Counted from the first letter of the stretch, positions 6,248-14,275 are shown. The stretch is 14,351 nucleotides of DNA from JACDAN01 sp036380355 (GCA_036380355.1 DASVEW010000004.1:1-14351), one strand, 5' to 3'. Translations and numbers: made by a program. Notes: generated by a model from the letters alone, not told the origin.

Positions 6248-6366
6248 CGCTCCTCCTTCGACTCGACAATGCTACGAGTCTCGAGGCGATCCCTCACACG
6301 GCGGTCAGGTCGCGCTCACACCGGTACAACCCGGTCACGTGGCCGCATCGGGCGGTGGCGCGTGTG

Positions 6367-6825
6367 TCAGGCCGCGAGGACGGCGAGGACCTTCTCGGCG
6401 TGCGTGTCCGGCTTCACGCGCCGCATGACCTTCGAGATTCGCCCGTCCTCGTCGATCACGAAGGTCGAGCGCTCGACGCCCCAGTACTTCTTGCCGCCGA
6501 AGGTCTTCTCTTTCCAGACGCTGTAGAGCTCGGCGACCTCGTGCTCGGGGTCGGCGAGGAGCGTGAACGGGAGCCCGTGCTTCTCCTTGAACCTGACGTG
6601 CGACGACTCGTCGTCGGGGCTGACGCCGAGGACGACCGCGCCGCGCTCCCCGAACTCGTCGTAGGAGTCCCTGATCCCGCACGCCTGCGCCGTGCAGCCC
6701 GGTGTGTCGTCGCGCGGATAGAAGTAGAGGACGACCGGCCGGCCGCGAAACTGGGAGAGGCGGACGCGCTCGCCGGTGTCGCTCGTCAGCTCGAAATCGG
6801 GCGCCTCGCCGCCCTCCTCGACCAC
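6367..6825 (-). CDS. bcp: thioredoxin-dependent peroxiredoxin, BCP/PrxQ type
   Basis: 152 residues, the normal length for the family. It reduces hydrogen peroxide and alkyl or fatty-acid hydroperoxides in the cytoplasm and is recycled by thioredoxin. The thioredoxin-fold domain shows YFYPRDDTPGCTAQACGIRD: the PxxxTxxC motif with peroxidatic Cys44, and Cys49 five residues later as the resolving Cys of the PrxQ class. Further family marks are GVSPDD, LPFTLLADP, and FGGKKYWGVERSTFVID with the conserved Arg. The start is GTG 6825, giving VVEEGGEAPDFEL, the standard N-terminus. There is no Shine-Dalgarno site; a TAGGGT -10-like element ends 6 bases upstream, so the mRNA is probably leaderless. The gene is divergent from the 6852 gene across 26 bases. 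Confidence 0.93.
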   Translation of the reverse strand: MVEEGGEAPDFELTSDTGERVRLSQFRGRPVVLYFYPRDDTPGCTAQACGIRDSYDEFGERGAVVLGVSPDDESSHVRFKEKHGLPFTLLADPEHEVAELYSVWKEKTFGGKKYWGVERSTFVIDEDGRISKVMRRVKPDTHAEKVLAVLAA

Positions 6826-6851
6826 GAGGCCACCCTATACATTGGCCGCCC
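6826..6851. promoter_or_regulatory. compact divergent promoter bcp / 6852 gene
   Basis: Only 26 bases separate the two start codons. On the minus strand TAGGGT (6837 down to 6832) lies 6 bases before the bcp GTG. On the plus strand TACATT (6838-6843) lies 8 bases before GTG 6852; TATACA (6836-6841) is another register. The opposing -10 elements abut or overlap, leaving no room for separate leaders or Shine-Dalgarno sites. Confidence 0.5.
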
Positions 6852-7208
6852 GTGGCCGACGCGCATCAGCTGGTGGGGCTCTCCGTCCTCGCCGTCGCCG
6901 CGATTGCGACGGTGTGGGGCGCCGTCGCCTACTTCCGCCGGCGGGAGCCCGGGCGCCCGCTCGGCCACGCGATCGCGCTCGTGCAGACGCTGCTCATCGG
7001 CCAGGTCGCGATCGGCCTCTTGCTCGTCTCGGACGGCCGGCGCGCGCCGGACGAGCTGCACTACGCCTACGGGACGCTGTCCCTCCTCGCCGCCCTCTCG
7101 CCCTGGCTCTACGCGCCGGAGGAACCGCGCCGCCGCCTCGCCTGGTTCGTGGGTGCGACGCTTCTCGCAGGTGCGCTCGCGACGAGGGCGTATTTGACAT
7201 CGGGATGA
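6852..7208 (+). CDS. four-helix small membrane protein, unknown function
   Basis: 118 residues from GTG 6852. Helices are predicted at about 6-27, 38-60, 69-87 and 95-113, linked by short loops: YFRRREPGRPLGHA on one side and SDGRRAPDELHYAYG on the other. The HYxYG motif at the start of helix 3 and QTLLIGQVAIGLLL in helix 2 look family-defining, and I recall unnamed small membrane proteins of this type in actinobacteria and Chloroflexi. The start lies 8 bases after a TACATT -10-like element and has no Shine-Dalgarno site. Its TGA overlaps the ATG of the next gene in an ATGA, so the two are translationally coupled. Confidence 0.75.
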   Translation: MADAHQLVGLSVLAVAAIATVWGAVAYFRRREPGRPLGHAIALVQTLLIGQVAIGLLLVSDGRRAPDELHYAYGTLSLLAALSPWLYAPEEPRRRLAWFVGATLLAGALATRAYLTSG

Positions 7209-7579
7209 GGCGCTTCTTCGCAGACATGAACCCGACCCTCCGCGGGTTCCTGATCATCGCCGCGATCGTCCTCGCGATCATCATCCTCAACCAGCAGACG
7301 GCGCTGCTCTCGCTCGTCTACCTGACGCGGATCGTCTTCTTCCTCGCTGTCGCGTTCTTCATCTACCTCGTCTGGCGAGAACGGCGCGGCGACATCTCCA
7401 CCTGGCCCCGCCGCGCCCAGCTCGCGTTCTACGGCGGCGCCGTGGTCGCTCTCGTGGCGATCGGGACGTTCATCGTCTACGGCGCGTCGGGCCAGGAGGC
7501 CCTGGCGTTCTTCCTGATCCTCGGGTTTTGCGCCTTCGCGATGTTCCGCATCTGGCGCGACCAGCACACCTACGGCTGA
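7205..7579 (+). CDS. four-helix small membrane protein, unknown function
   Basis: 124 residues from ATG 7205, which overlaps the previous stop in an ATGA. Helices are predicted at about 12-29, 37-57, 70-92 and 98-116. A basic loop (WRERRGDISTWPRRAQ) separates helices 2 and 3, and the tail RIWRDQHTYG is polar. Met8 is an alternative start that still keeps all helices. Coupling to the 6852 gene suggests a shared complex or process, but neither has a known role. The gene ends at a convergent junction with hemQ that carries palindromic repeats. Confidence 0.72.
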   Translation: MRRFFADMNPTLRGFLIIAAIVLAIIILNQQTALLSLVYLTRIVFFLAVAFFIYLVWRERRGDISTWPRRAQLAFYGGAVVALVAIGTFIVYGASGQEALAFFLILGFCAFAMFRIWRDQHTYG

Positions 7580-7604
7580 TCGGGACGTGACCCGACCAGG
7601 CGCC

Positions 7605-7621
7605 TGAGTCGGACCGACTCA
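7605..7621. repeat. 17-base palindrome with a single central base
   Basis: TGAGTCGG-A-CCGACTCA has perfect 8-base arms around one base and is followed at once by the first GGGGTCTGACCCC unit. A true RNA hairpin would need to open a few pairs to form a loop. No U-tract follows. It may act as part of a terminator or as a protein-binding dyad between convergent genes. Confidence 0.6.
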
Positions 7622-7622
7622 A

Positions 7623-7635
7623 GGGGTCTGACCCC
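7623..7635. repeat. REP-like palindrome, copy 1
   Basis: GGGGTC-T-GACCCC, with 6-base arms and one central base, between the convergent 7205 gene and hemQ. The same unit recurs at 7678, 11404 and 11478 in the same orientation. Confidence 0.7.
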
Positions 7636-7677
7636 ACGCGGCCCAGCGAGCGGCTCGTGAAGAGGGCCGATGGCGGA

Positions 7678-7689
7678 GGGTCTGACCCC
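7678..7689. repeat. REP-like palindrome, copy 2
   Basis: GGGTCTGACCCC, 42 bases after copy 1 and 5 bases before the hemQ stop codon (7695). The two copies bracket most of the convergent gap. Confidence 0.7.
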
Positions 7690-7694
7690 GGGGC

Positions 7695-8384
7695 CTACGC
7701 TTCGGCGCGAACGCCGGCCCCGTCGAGCGCGTCCAGCGCCGCGCGGATCTCCATCGCCTGCCCGACGAAGATCGGCGTGTCGCGCTCGGTGAAGCGGCTG
7801 GCCTCGCTCTCGCGGAGCGTCAGCATCAGGTGCATGAAGTCGGCCGGCTCGTCGCACTCGAAGGCGGTCATGAACTCCTGGTCGTCGATTCCGAACGAGT
7901 ACGTCGTGTGGTTGTGGATCGTCTCGAACTCCGCGCCGATGCGGATGTGCTCGTCCATGGCCCGCTGGCGCTCGTCCTCGGGCAGCGCGTACCAGGGGCG
8001 GATCTTCACGAACGGGTAGACGACGAGGTACGGCGACCCGCGCGGGACGACCTTGCGCGAGCGTCTCGCCGCCGTGTACTGCGACGCCTTCGTCGTCGCG
8101 AGGTACGAGTACGGCGTCTCGAGCCAGCCGGCGAGGGGGGTCGCGTTCAGGGCGGCGCCAAGCTCGCCGAGATCCTCGTACCGCTGCGTGATCTTCCAGA
8201 GGAAGAAGTCGGAGTCCGGCCGGACGCCCGTGATCGAGTAGGCCCGCAGGGAGTCCATGCGGCCTGTCCAGTCCTCGACGACCTCGGCGAAGGCGTCCTT
8301 TCCGGCCATGCGCTCCTCGACCGGAAGGCGTCGCCAGCCCGGATCGACCCGGAAGAAGGTGTAGGCGACGTACTGCCCGCTCAT
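7695..8384 (-). CDS. hemQ: coproheme decarboxylase, chlorite dismutase-like family
   Basis: 229 residues from ATG 8384. HemQ (ChdC) converts iron-coproporphyrin III (coproheme) to heme b with hydrogen peroxide, the last step of the coproporphyrin-dependent heme pathway of Gram-positive bacteria. Family marks are VAYTFFRVDPGWRRL at the N-terminus, the central VVYPFVKIRPWYALP with the likely catalytic Tyr123, DEHIRIG with the probable proximal heme ligand His146, and HTTYSFGIDDQEF. The length fits. The start is fixed by alignment to the family and by a TGATG overlap with the end of the upstream glycosidase gene. A TACCAT (8397 down to 8392) 7 bases before the ATG also offers an internal leaderless promoter, so hemQ may be made from both transcripts. 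No Shine-Dalgarno site is seen. Confidence 0.92.
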   Translation of the reverse strand: MSGQYVAYTFFRVDPGWRRLPVEERMAGKDAFAEVVEDWTGRMDSLRAYSITGVRPDSDFFLWKITQRYEDLGELGAALNATPLAGWLETPYSYLATTKASQYTAARRSRKVVPRGSPYLVVYPFVKIRPWYALPEDERQRAMDEHIRIGAEFETIHNHTTYSFGIDDQEFMTAFECDEPADFMHLMLTLRESEASRFTERDTPIFVGQAMEIRAALDALDGAGVRAEA

Positions 8385-9514
8385 CAGCAGGATGGTAGAT
8401 CGGTGAAGACGCCACGGCTCGACTTGGGCGTCTGGTCCGCGTAGTAGAGGCCCGACTGCCACCCCGCCAGGTCGGGCTCGTCCCACACGTGGAAGATGTA
8501 GAGCCCCTCGACGGTCTCCTGCTCGCAGACGAGCTCGAGAGCGCGCCGGTAGTACTCGGCCTGCGTCGGCTCCGGCACGGCGTCTGCGGCCGCCGGCGAC
8601 TCGTGGTTCGTGTAGACGTCGCGCTTCTCCGGCGGGATCACCGTCTGGACGCCGAACTCGGTGTAGAGGATCGGGATCTCGCTGCCCTCCTGCGCCGTCC
8701 CGTCGAACGCCTCTCCGAGCAGGTCGACGAGCTTGTCGTAGTCGGCGAGCGAGATCGTGGTCGTATTCGGATGCGCGAACTCCGGCGGTAGCTCCGACCG
8801 CTCGAGGTACGGGTGGTGGGCGAAGGCGTCCATCACGGGCCGGTCCCGCCCGCTTTCCCGGTACAGGCGACCCATGTCGCGGATGAAGGCGGTCGGCGAG
8901 TGCGTGTGCCTCTCGGCGTCCGGGTCGTCACCGCCGCGAGGCGCAAGCGCGCCGCCGATCACGCGGATCTCGTCGGAGACCTGCTTCAGCGCGTCGTAGC
9001 TCTCCTCGAGCAACGCGAGGTAGTCGCGGGCGGCCACGTTCTCGCCGTCGGGGCCGAACTGCGGCAGCCAGAAGCGGTTGAGGTTCGGCTCGTTCCCGAT
9101 GATGTAGTCGCGGTACTCCGGCAGCTGCCGGGCGAGCGACGCGGCGTAGGCGGTGAACTCTGAACGGAGCTCGGGCGTGTTCGGCGTCGTCCGGCTGCCC
9201 GGGTTCTGCACGATGAGCAGCGGCCGCACTTCGGCGGCTTCCGCTGCCGCAGCGGCGTTCCGGAGCTCGATCACCTCCTGGGGCGAGGGGTCGGTGCGGC
9301 CCGGCTCCCAGAACGAGTTGGTGATGGCCGCCTCGAATCCCGCCGCGGTCGTGTCGACCATCTTCCGCTGGGCGACGGCGGGATCGGCGTCGCGGATGAA
9401 GTACTCCCAGACGCCGACGTCGACGTCCCGGTCGTCGGCGAACGGGCCCGCGCAGGCGGCGCCGGCGGTCACCGAGGCGAGCGTCAGGCACGCGAACAGA
9501 CCCCATTTCCACAA
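8384..9514 (-). CDS. secreted TIM-barrel glycoside hydrolase-like protein (clan GH-A type)
   Basis: 376 residues. The N-terminus MWKWGLFACLTLASVTAGAA is a probable signal peptide; a Cys at 21 follows, but the lipobox lacks Leu at -3, so lipid attachment is doubtful. The body resembles clan GH-A (GH5/GH39-like) hydrolases. IIGNEPNLNRFW has the Asn-Glu pair on strand 4 with presumed acid/base Glu142; DAFAHHPYL at 229-237 fits the middle of the barrel; ILYTEFG has the presumed nucleophile Glu286; GLYIFHVWDEPD resembles the strand 8 Trp region. These imply a retaining glycosidase acting outside the membrane; the substrate cannot be told. The TTG start is the only one keeping the full signal peptide and lies 9 bases after a TAGCCT -10-like element. 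Its stop overlaps the hemQ start. An inactive or non-enzymatic barrel protein remains possible. Confidence 0.75.
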   Translation of the reverse strand: MWKWGLFACLTLASVTAGAACAGPFADDRDVDVGVWEYFIRDADPAVAQRKMVDTTAAGFEAAITNSFWEPGRTDPSPQEVIELRNAAAAAEAAEVRPLLIVQNPGSRTTPNTPELRSEFTAYAASLARQLPEYRDYIIGNEPNLNRFWLPQFGPDGENVAARDYLALLEESYDALKQVSDEIRVIGGALAPRGGDDPDAERHTHSPTAFIRDMGRLYRESGRDRPVMDAFAHHPYLERSELPPEFAHPNTTTISLADYDKLVDLLGEAFDGTAQEGSEIPILYTEFGVQTVIPPEKRDVYTNHESPAAADAVPEPTQAEYYRRALELVCEQETVEGLYIFHVWDEPDLAGWQSGLYYADQTPKSSRGVFTDLPSC

Positions 9515-9540
9515 GGGGGGACGAGGCTACATTGGATCGC
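9515..9540. promoter_or_regulatory. compact divergent promoter glycosidase / uvrC
   Basis: 26 bases separate TTG 9514 from GTG 9541. AGGCTACATT at 9524-9533 fits ANNNTANNNT: TACATT is a plus-strand -10 element 7 bases before the uvrC GTG, and TAGCCT is a minus-strand -10 element 9 bases before the glycosidase TTG. The two share the central TA. No Shine-Dalgarno sites are present. Confidence 0.55.
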
Positions 9541-11391
9541 GTGGCCACGTCCCTGGAGCCCAAGCTCAAGCGCCTGCCCGCGAAGCCGGGCGTCTACCTG
9601 TTCCGCGACGCGAACGGAAAGATCCTCTACGTGGGCAAGGCGAAGTCGCTGCGCCTGCGCGTGCGCAGCTACTTCCAGCAGGGCGGCGACACGAGATCCG
9701 GCATCGCGGGGATGGTCGGCCGCATCGCCGACGTCGAGGTGATCGTCACCGGCAACGAGGTCGAGGCGCTCCACCTCGAGCAGAACCTCGTCAAGCGCCA
9801 CCGGCCGCCCTACAACGCGCGGCTGCGGGACGACAAGTCGTTCCCGTACATCGCCGTCACGGTCGACGACGACTACCCGCGCGTCATGTTCACGCGCGAG
9901 CGGCACCGCCGCGGCGTCGTCTACTTCGGGCCGTACGCGAACGCGAAGAAGGTGCGGGAGACGCTCGACGTCCTCAACCGTGTCTTCCGCTTCCGGCCCT
10001 GCGAGGGACCCAAGCCCGGCCGGCACTCGGGAATTCCGTGCCTCGATTTCCACATCGACCGCTGCTACGCGCCGTGCGTGGACTACATCTCGAAGGACGA
10101 CTACCGCGCCGTGATCGACGGCGTGATCGAGTTCCTCTCCGGCGAGACGGAGCCGATCATTCGCGAGCTCGAGCGGCGGATGAAGGATGCGGCGGCCGAG
10201 GAGCGCTTCGAGGAGGCGGCCAGATACAGGAACCGGCTCTTCTCGGTCCGGCATCTCGCGGAGCGCCAGGCGGCGGACAAGCGCGCCGTCGGAACGGTCG
10301 ACGTGATCGGGATCGCGATCGAGGGCAACCGCGCGGCGGTGCAGATCTTCCCGCTGCGCGACGGGAAGATGGTCGACCGCTATGCCTTCCACCTCGAGAA
10401 CGTGGAGGGCGAGGACCTCGGCTCCGTGCTCGAGGCGTTCGTGCTCGAGTACTACGGCTCCTCGCCGTCGATCCCGCCGCAGATCATCGTCCCGGCGGAG
10501 GCGGGCGAGACCTCGGCGCTGGCCGAGTTCCTCTCCGAGCGGCGGGGCTCGCGCGTCGAGGTGCGGCCCGCGGAGCGAGGCGAGAAGCGCCGGCTTCAGG
10601 AGCTCGCCGACCAGAACGCGCGGCTCGCCCTCGAGGCGGACACGGCCAAGCAGGAGCAGTCCCGGCTCCGGCGCGTGGAGGCGCTGGAGGAGCTGCGCGA
10701 GGTGCTGAACCTCGAGAGCCTCCCGCTCCGGATCGAGTGCTTCGATGTCTCGAACATCCAGGAGCAGTCGCCCGTCGCCTCGATGGTGGTCTTCCAGGAC
10801 GGCGCGCCGAAGAAGGCGCACTACCGGAAGTTCGGCATCCGCGAGGTCGACGGGCAGGACGACTACGCCGCGCTGGCGGAGGCGGTCTCGCGACGGTTCG
10901 CGCGCGTGGGCGTCGGGACGGAGGAGGAGTACGACCAGGGCTTCGCGACTCCGCCGAACCTCGTCGTCATCGACGGCGGTAAGGGCCAGCTTTCCGCGGC
11001 GATCCAGGCGATGCAGGCGTACGACCTCCCGCGGGTGGCTGTGATCTCGCTGGCGAAGCGGGACGAGGAGGTGTTCGTGCCGGACCGGCCCGAGCCGATC
11101 CGGCTCGAGCGGCACTCACCCGGTTTGCAGCTTCTCCAACGTGTTCGGGACGAAGCGCACCGCTTCGCGCTCGGCTTCCACCGCCAGCGGCGGGATGCGA
11201 AGGCGCGCGAGTCGATTTTCGACACGCTTCCAGGGGTCGGACCGGCCAGGCGCCGCGCGCTGGTCCGGCACTTCGGCTCGGCCGAGCAGTTCCTCGCCGC
11301 GACGCAGGAGGAGCTCGAGGGCGTGCCGGGCATCCCGGCCAAGACCGCGCGGGCGATCTACGCCCAGCTGCACAAGGCCGGACGGGCCTAG
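9541..11391 (+). CDS. uvrC: UvrABC system protein C, excision nuclease
   Basis: 616 residues. UvrC joins the UvrB-DNA complex and makes the 3' and 5' incisions of nucleotide excision repair. The N-terminal GIY-YIG nuclease (about 12-95) shows GVYLFRD, ILYVGKAKSLRLRVRSYF and NEVEALHLEQNLVKRHRPPY. Cys154, 167, 175 and 179 form the cluster (IPCLDFHIDRCYAPC) attributed to an iron-sulfur centre. A UVR helix pair for UvrB contact spans about 204-239. The C-terminal RNase H-like nuclease includes FDVSNIQ (Asp402), VIDGGKGQL (Asp478) and DEAHRFALGFHR (His540). Tandem helix-hairpin-helix motifs close the protein (LPGVGPARRRALVRHFGS, GVPGIPAKTARAIYAQLH). GTG 9541 is preferred because TACATT ends 7 bases upstream; TTG 9532 would overlap that element. 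Complete, with no missing key residue. Confidence 0.97.
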   Translation: MATSLEPKLKRLPAKPGVYLFRDANGKILYVGKAKSLRLRVRSYFQQGGDTRSGIAGMVGRIADVEVIVTGNEVEALHLEQNLVKRHRPPYNARLRDDKSFPYIAVTVDDDYPRVMFTRERHRRGVVYFGPYANAKKVRETLDVLNRVFRFRPCEGPKPGRHSGIPCLDFHIDRCYAPCVDYISKDDYRAVIDGVIEFLSGETEPIIRELERRMKDAAAEERFEEAARYRNRLFSVRHLAERQAADKRAVGTVDVIGIAIEGNRAAVQIFPLRDGKMVDRYAFHLENVEGEDLGSVLEAFVLEYYGSSPSIPPQIIVPAEAGETSALAEFLSERRGSRVEVRPAERGEKRRLQELADQNARLALEADTAKQEQSRLRRVEALEELREVLNLESLPLRIECFDVSNIQEQSPVASMVVFQDGAPKKAHYRKFGIREVDGQDDYAALAEAVSRRFARVGVGTEEEYDQGFATPPNLVVIDGGKGQLSAAIQAMQAYDLPRVAVISLAKRDEEVFVPDRPEPIRLERHSPGLQLLQRVRDEAHRFALGFHRQRRDAKARESIFDTLPGVGPARRRALVRHFGSAEQFLAATQEELEGVPGIPAKTARAIYAQLHKAGRA

Positions 11392-11403
11392 GCCCGATTC
11401 GTA

Positions 11404-11415
11404 GGGTCTGACCCC
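11404..11415. repeat. REP-like palindrome, copy 3
   Basis: GGGTCTGACCCC, 12 bases after the uvrC stop, in the uvrC-pruA convergent gap. Confidence 0.7.
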
Positions 11416-11476
11416 AAGCTTTCGGCCCTCCGCGGCGGACCGGCTTCCGTAGCGCGAATCGCTGCCCCGGTTCGCG

Positions 11477-11491
11477 TGGGGTCTGACCCCA
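11477..11491. repeat. REP-like palindrome, copy 4 (longest)
   Basis: TGGGGTC-T-GACCCCA has perfect 7-base arms around a central T, 61 bases after copy 3 and in the same orientation. Confidence 0.72.
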
Positions 11492-11519
11492 CCGGAACTG
11501 CCGGGCGTGAAGGGGGAGG

Positions 11520-11556
11520 AGGGCCGCCGCAGTGACCAGGACGACCGGACGGCCCT
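11520..11556. terminator. possible hairpin in the uvrC-pruA convergent gap
   Basis: AGGGCCG at 11520-11526 can pair with CGGCCCT at 11550-11556, with a 23-base loop. There is no T-tract, so a factor-independent terminator is uncertain. Apart from this and the two palindromes, 11392-11600 contains no gene that I can see. Confidence 0.25.
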
Positions 11557-11600
11557 GCTGACTCAGACGCAGGCCCGCCGGAGAGGTTGTTGCGCCGGCG

Positions 11601-13262
<1,662 letters not shown>

Positions 13263-13285
13263 CGGCTGTGATCGTATAGTCGGAC
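13263..13285. promoter_or_regulatory. compact divergent promoter pruA / whiA
   Basis: 23 bases separate GTG 13262 (pruA) from GTG 13286 (whiA). ATCGTATAGT at 13271-13280 fits ANNNTANNNT: TATAGT is a plus-strand -10 element 5 bases before whiA, and TACGAT is a minus-strand -10 element 8 bases before pruA. They share the central TA. No ribosome binding sites fit in the gap. Confidence 0.6.
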
Positions 13286-14194
13286 GTGGCGCTGTCGGAG
13301 GACGTTCGGAGCGAGCTCGCGGCGATCGCACCGCGGCGGCAGTGCGACCGGCTCGCGGAGCTCTCGGCGCTCTTCCACACCGCCGGCTCGATCCATCTCC
13401 GCGGCCGGGGCGAGGTCTCGGTGCATCTGGACGTGTCCAGCTCGGCCGTGGCCCGGCGGGCGTTCGCGCTCCTCCGAGACTTCGGCGTGCCGTGCGAGAT
13501 CCGAAGCTACCGGCGGCGCGCGTTCGGGGGCGGTACGCGCTACCAGCTACACGTCGAGGGGGAGAGCCGCGCGCTGCAGGTCCTGCACGAGGCCGGCGTG
13601 CTGACGGCGAGGCTCGGCCCGCTGGACCGGCCGCCCAAGCGGGTCGTCGCGCGATCGTGCTGCCGGGGCGCGTATCTCCGCGGCGCGCTGCTGGGCGCCG
13701 GCAGCGTGTCGAAGTCCCACCTCGAGCTCCGGACCGGCGAGCGGAGCGGGGCGGAGTTCATCGCCGAGATCGCCGCAGCCGAGCGGATCCACCTCGGCGT
13801 CCTGGAGCGGGGCGGGCACGCGGTTGCGTACGCGAAGAGCTCGGAGACGATCGGAGAGGTGCTGGCTGCGGCCGGCGCGGCCGGAGCCGTCCTGACCTTC
13901 GCGGAGCGCGCCGTGGTCGGCACGGCGAAGGCACGCGCCAACCGGCTCGCGAACGCCGATCACGCGAATCTCGTCCGCTCGAGCCGCGCCGCCGGGGCCC
14001 AGTTGCGGGCGGTCCGCAGGCTGCAGCGCCGAGGTCTCGAGCGACTGCCGGACGAGCTCCGCGAGCTCGCAGAGCTCCGGCTCGCGCATCCGGCGCTGTC
14101 GCTGCGGGAGCTGGGCCTGAAGTGCCGCCCTCCGGCGACGAAGGCGACCGTTCACAGGCGCCTGCAGAGGCTGATTCGCCTGGCCGATTCCTAG
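13286..14194 (+). CDS. whiA: WhiA, DNA-binding regulator of sporulation and cell division
   Basis: 302 residues, slightly shorter than typical WhiA. The protein combines an N-terminal WhiA domain (about 1-110, beginning ALSEDVRSELAAI), a LAGLIDADG-homing-endonuclease-like domain without nuclease function (about 120-205, CCRGAYLRGALLGAGSVS), and a C-terminal helix-turn-helix. The linker RANRLANADHANLVRSSRAA matches the conserved NRxxNxDxANL signature. The HTH region runs from LERLPDELRELAELRLAHP to ATKATVHRRLQRLIRL. In Streptomyces WhiA works with WhiB on sporulation septation genes; in non-sporulating bacteria it influences division and chromosome segregation. GTG 13286 is chosen for its spacing from TATAGT and its fit to the family start. 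The N-terminal half is less conserved than usual: QCDRLAEL stands where CCR-type motifs are common. Confidence 0.93.
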   Translation: MALSEDVRSELAAIAPRRQCDRLAELSALFHTAGSIHLRGRGEVSVHLDVSSSAVARRAFALLRDFGVPCEIRSYRRRAFGGGTRYQLHVEGESRALQVLHEAGVLTARLGPLDRPPKRVVARSCCRGAYLRGALLGAGSVSKSHLELRTGERSGAEFIAEIAAAERIHLGVLERGGHAVAYAKSSETIGEVLAAAGAAGAVLTFAERAVVGTAKARANRLANADHANLVRSSRAAGAQLRAVRRLQRRGLERLPDELRELAELRLAHPALSLRELGLKCRPPATKATVHRRLQRLIRLADS

Positions 14195-14220
14195 CGCTGG
14201 TTGGGCCACCCAGAGAGTTT

Positions 14221-14240
14221 CCGTCATACTCATTTGACGG
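14221..14240 (+). terminator. possible hairpin after whiA
   Basis: CCGTCA (14221-14226) pairs with TGACGG (14235-14240) around an 8-base AT-rich loop, 26 bases after the whiA stop. No T-tract follows on the plus strand, so termination is only a suggestion. Confidence 0.35.
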
Positions 14241-14241
14241 C

Positions 14242-14275
14242 GGGTCTGCGCTCGTCCGGCGTCGAATTCAGACCC
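14242..14275. repeat. separated half-sites of the REP-like palindrome
   Basis: GGGTCTG (14242-14248) and CAGACCC (14269-14275) are inverted arms of the repeat motif seen at 7623, 7678, 11404 and 11478, here split by 20 bases. This looks like a variant or decayed pair downstream of whiA. Confidence 0.5.

Noticed and set aside
7194..7199. TTGACA as a -35 box for the 7205 gene
   Set aside because: No TANNNT -10 lies about 17 bases downstream, and the gene is already coupled to the 6852 gene by an ATGA overlap.
9484..11115. 543-codon open frame antisense to uvrC
   Set aside because: Biased composition from a complementary frame of a complete uvrC; no family motifs and no promoter or ribosome site.
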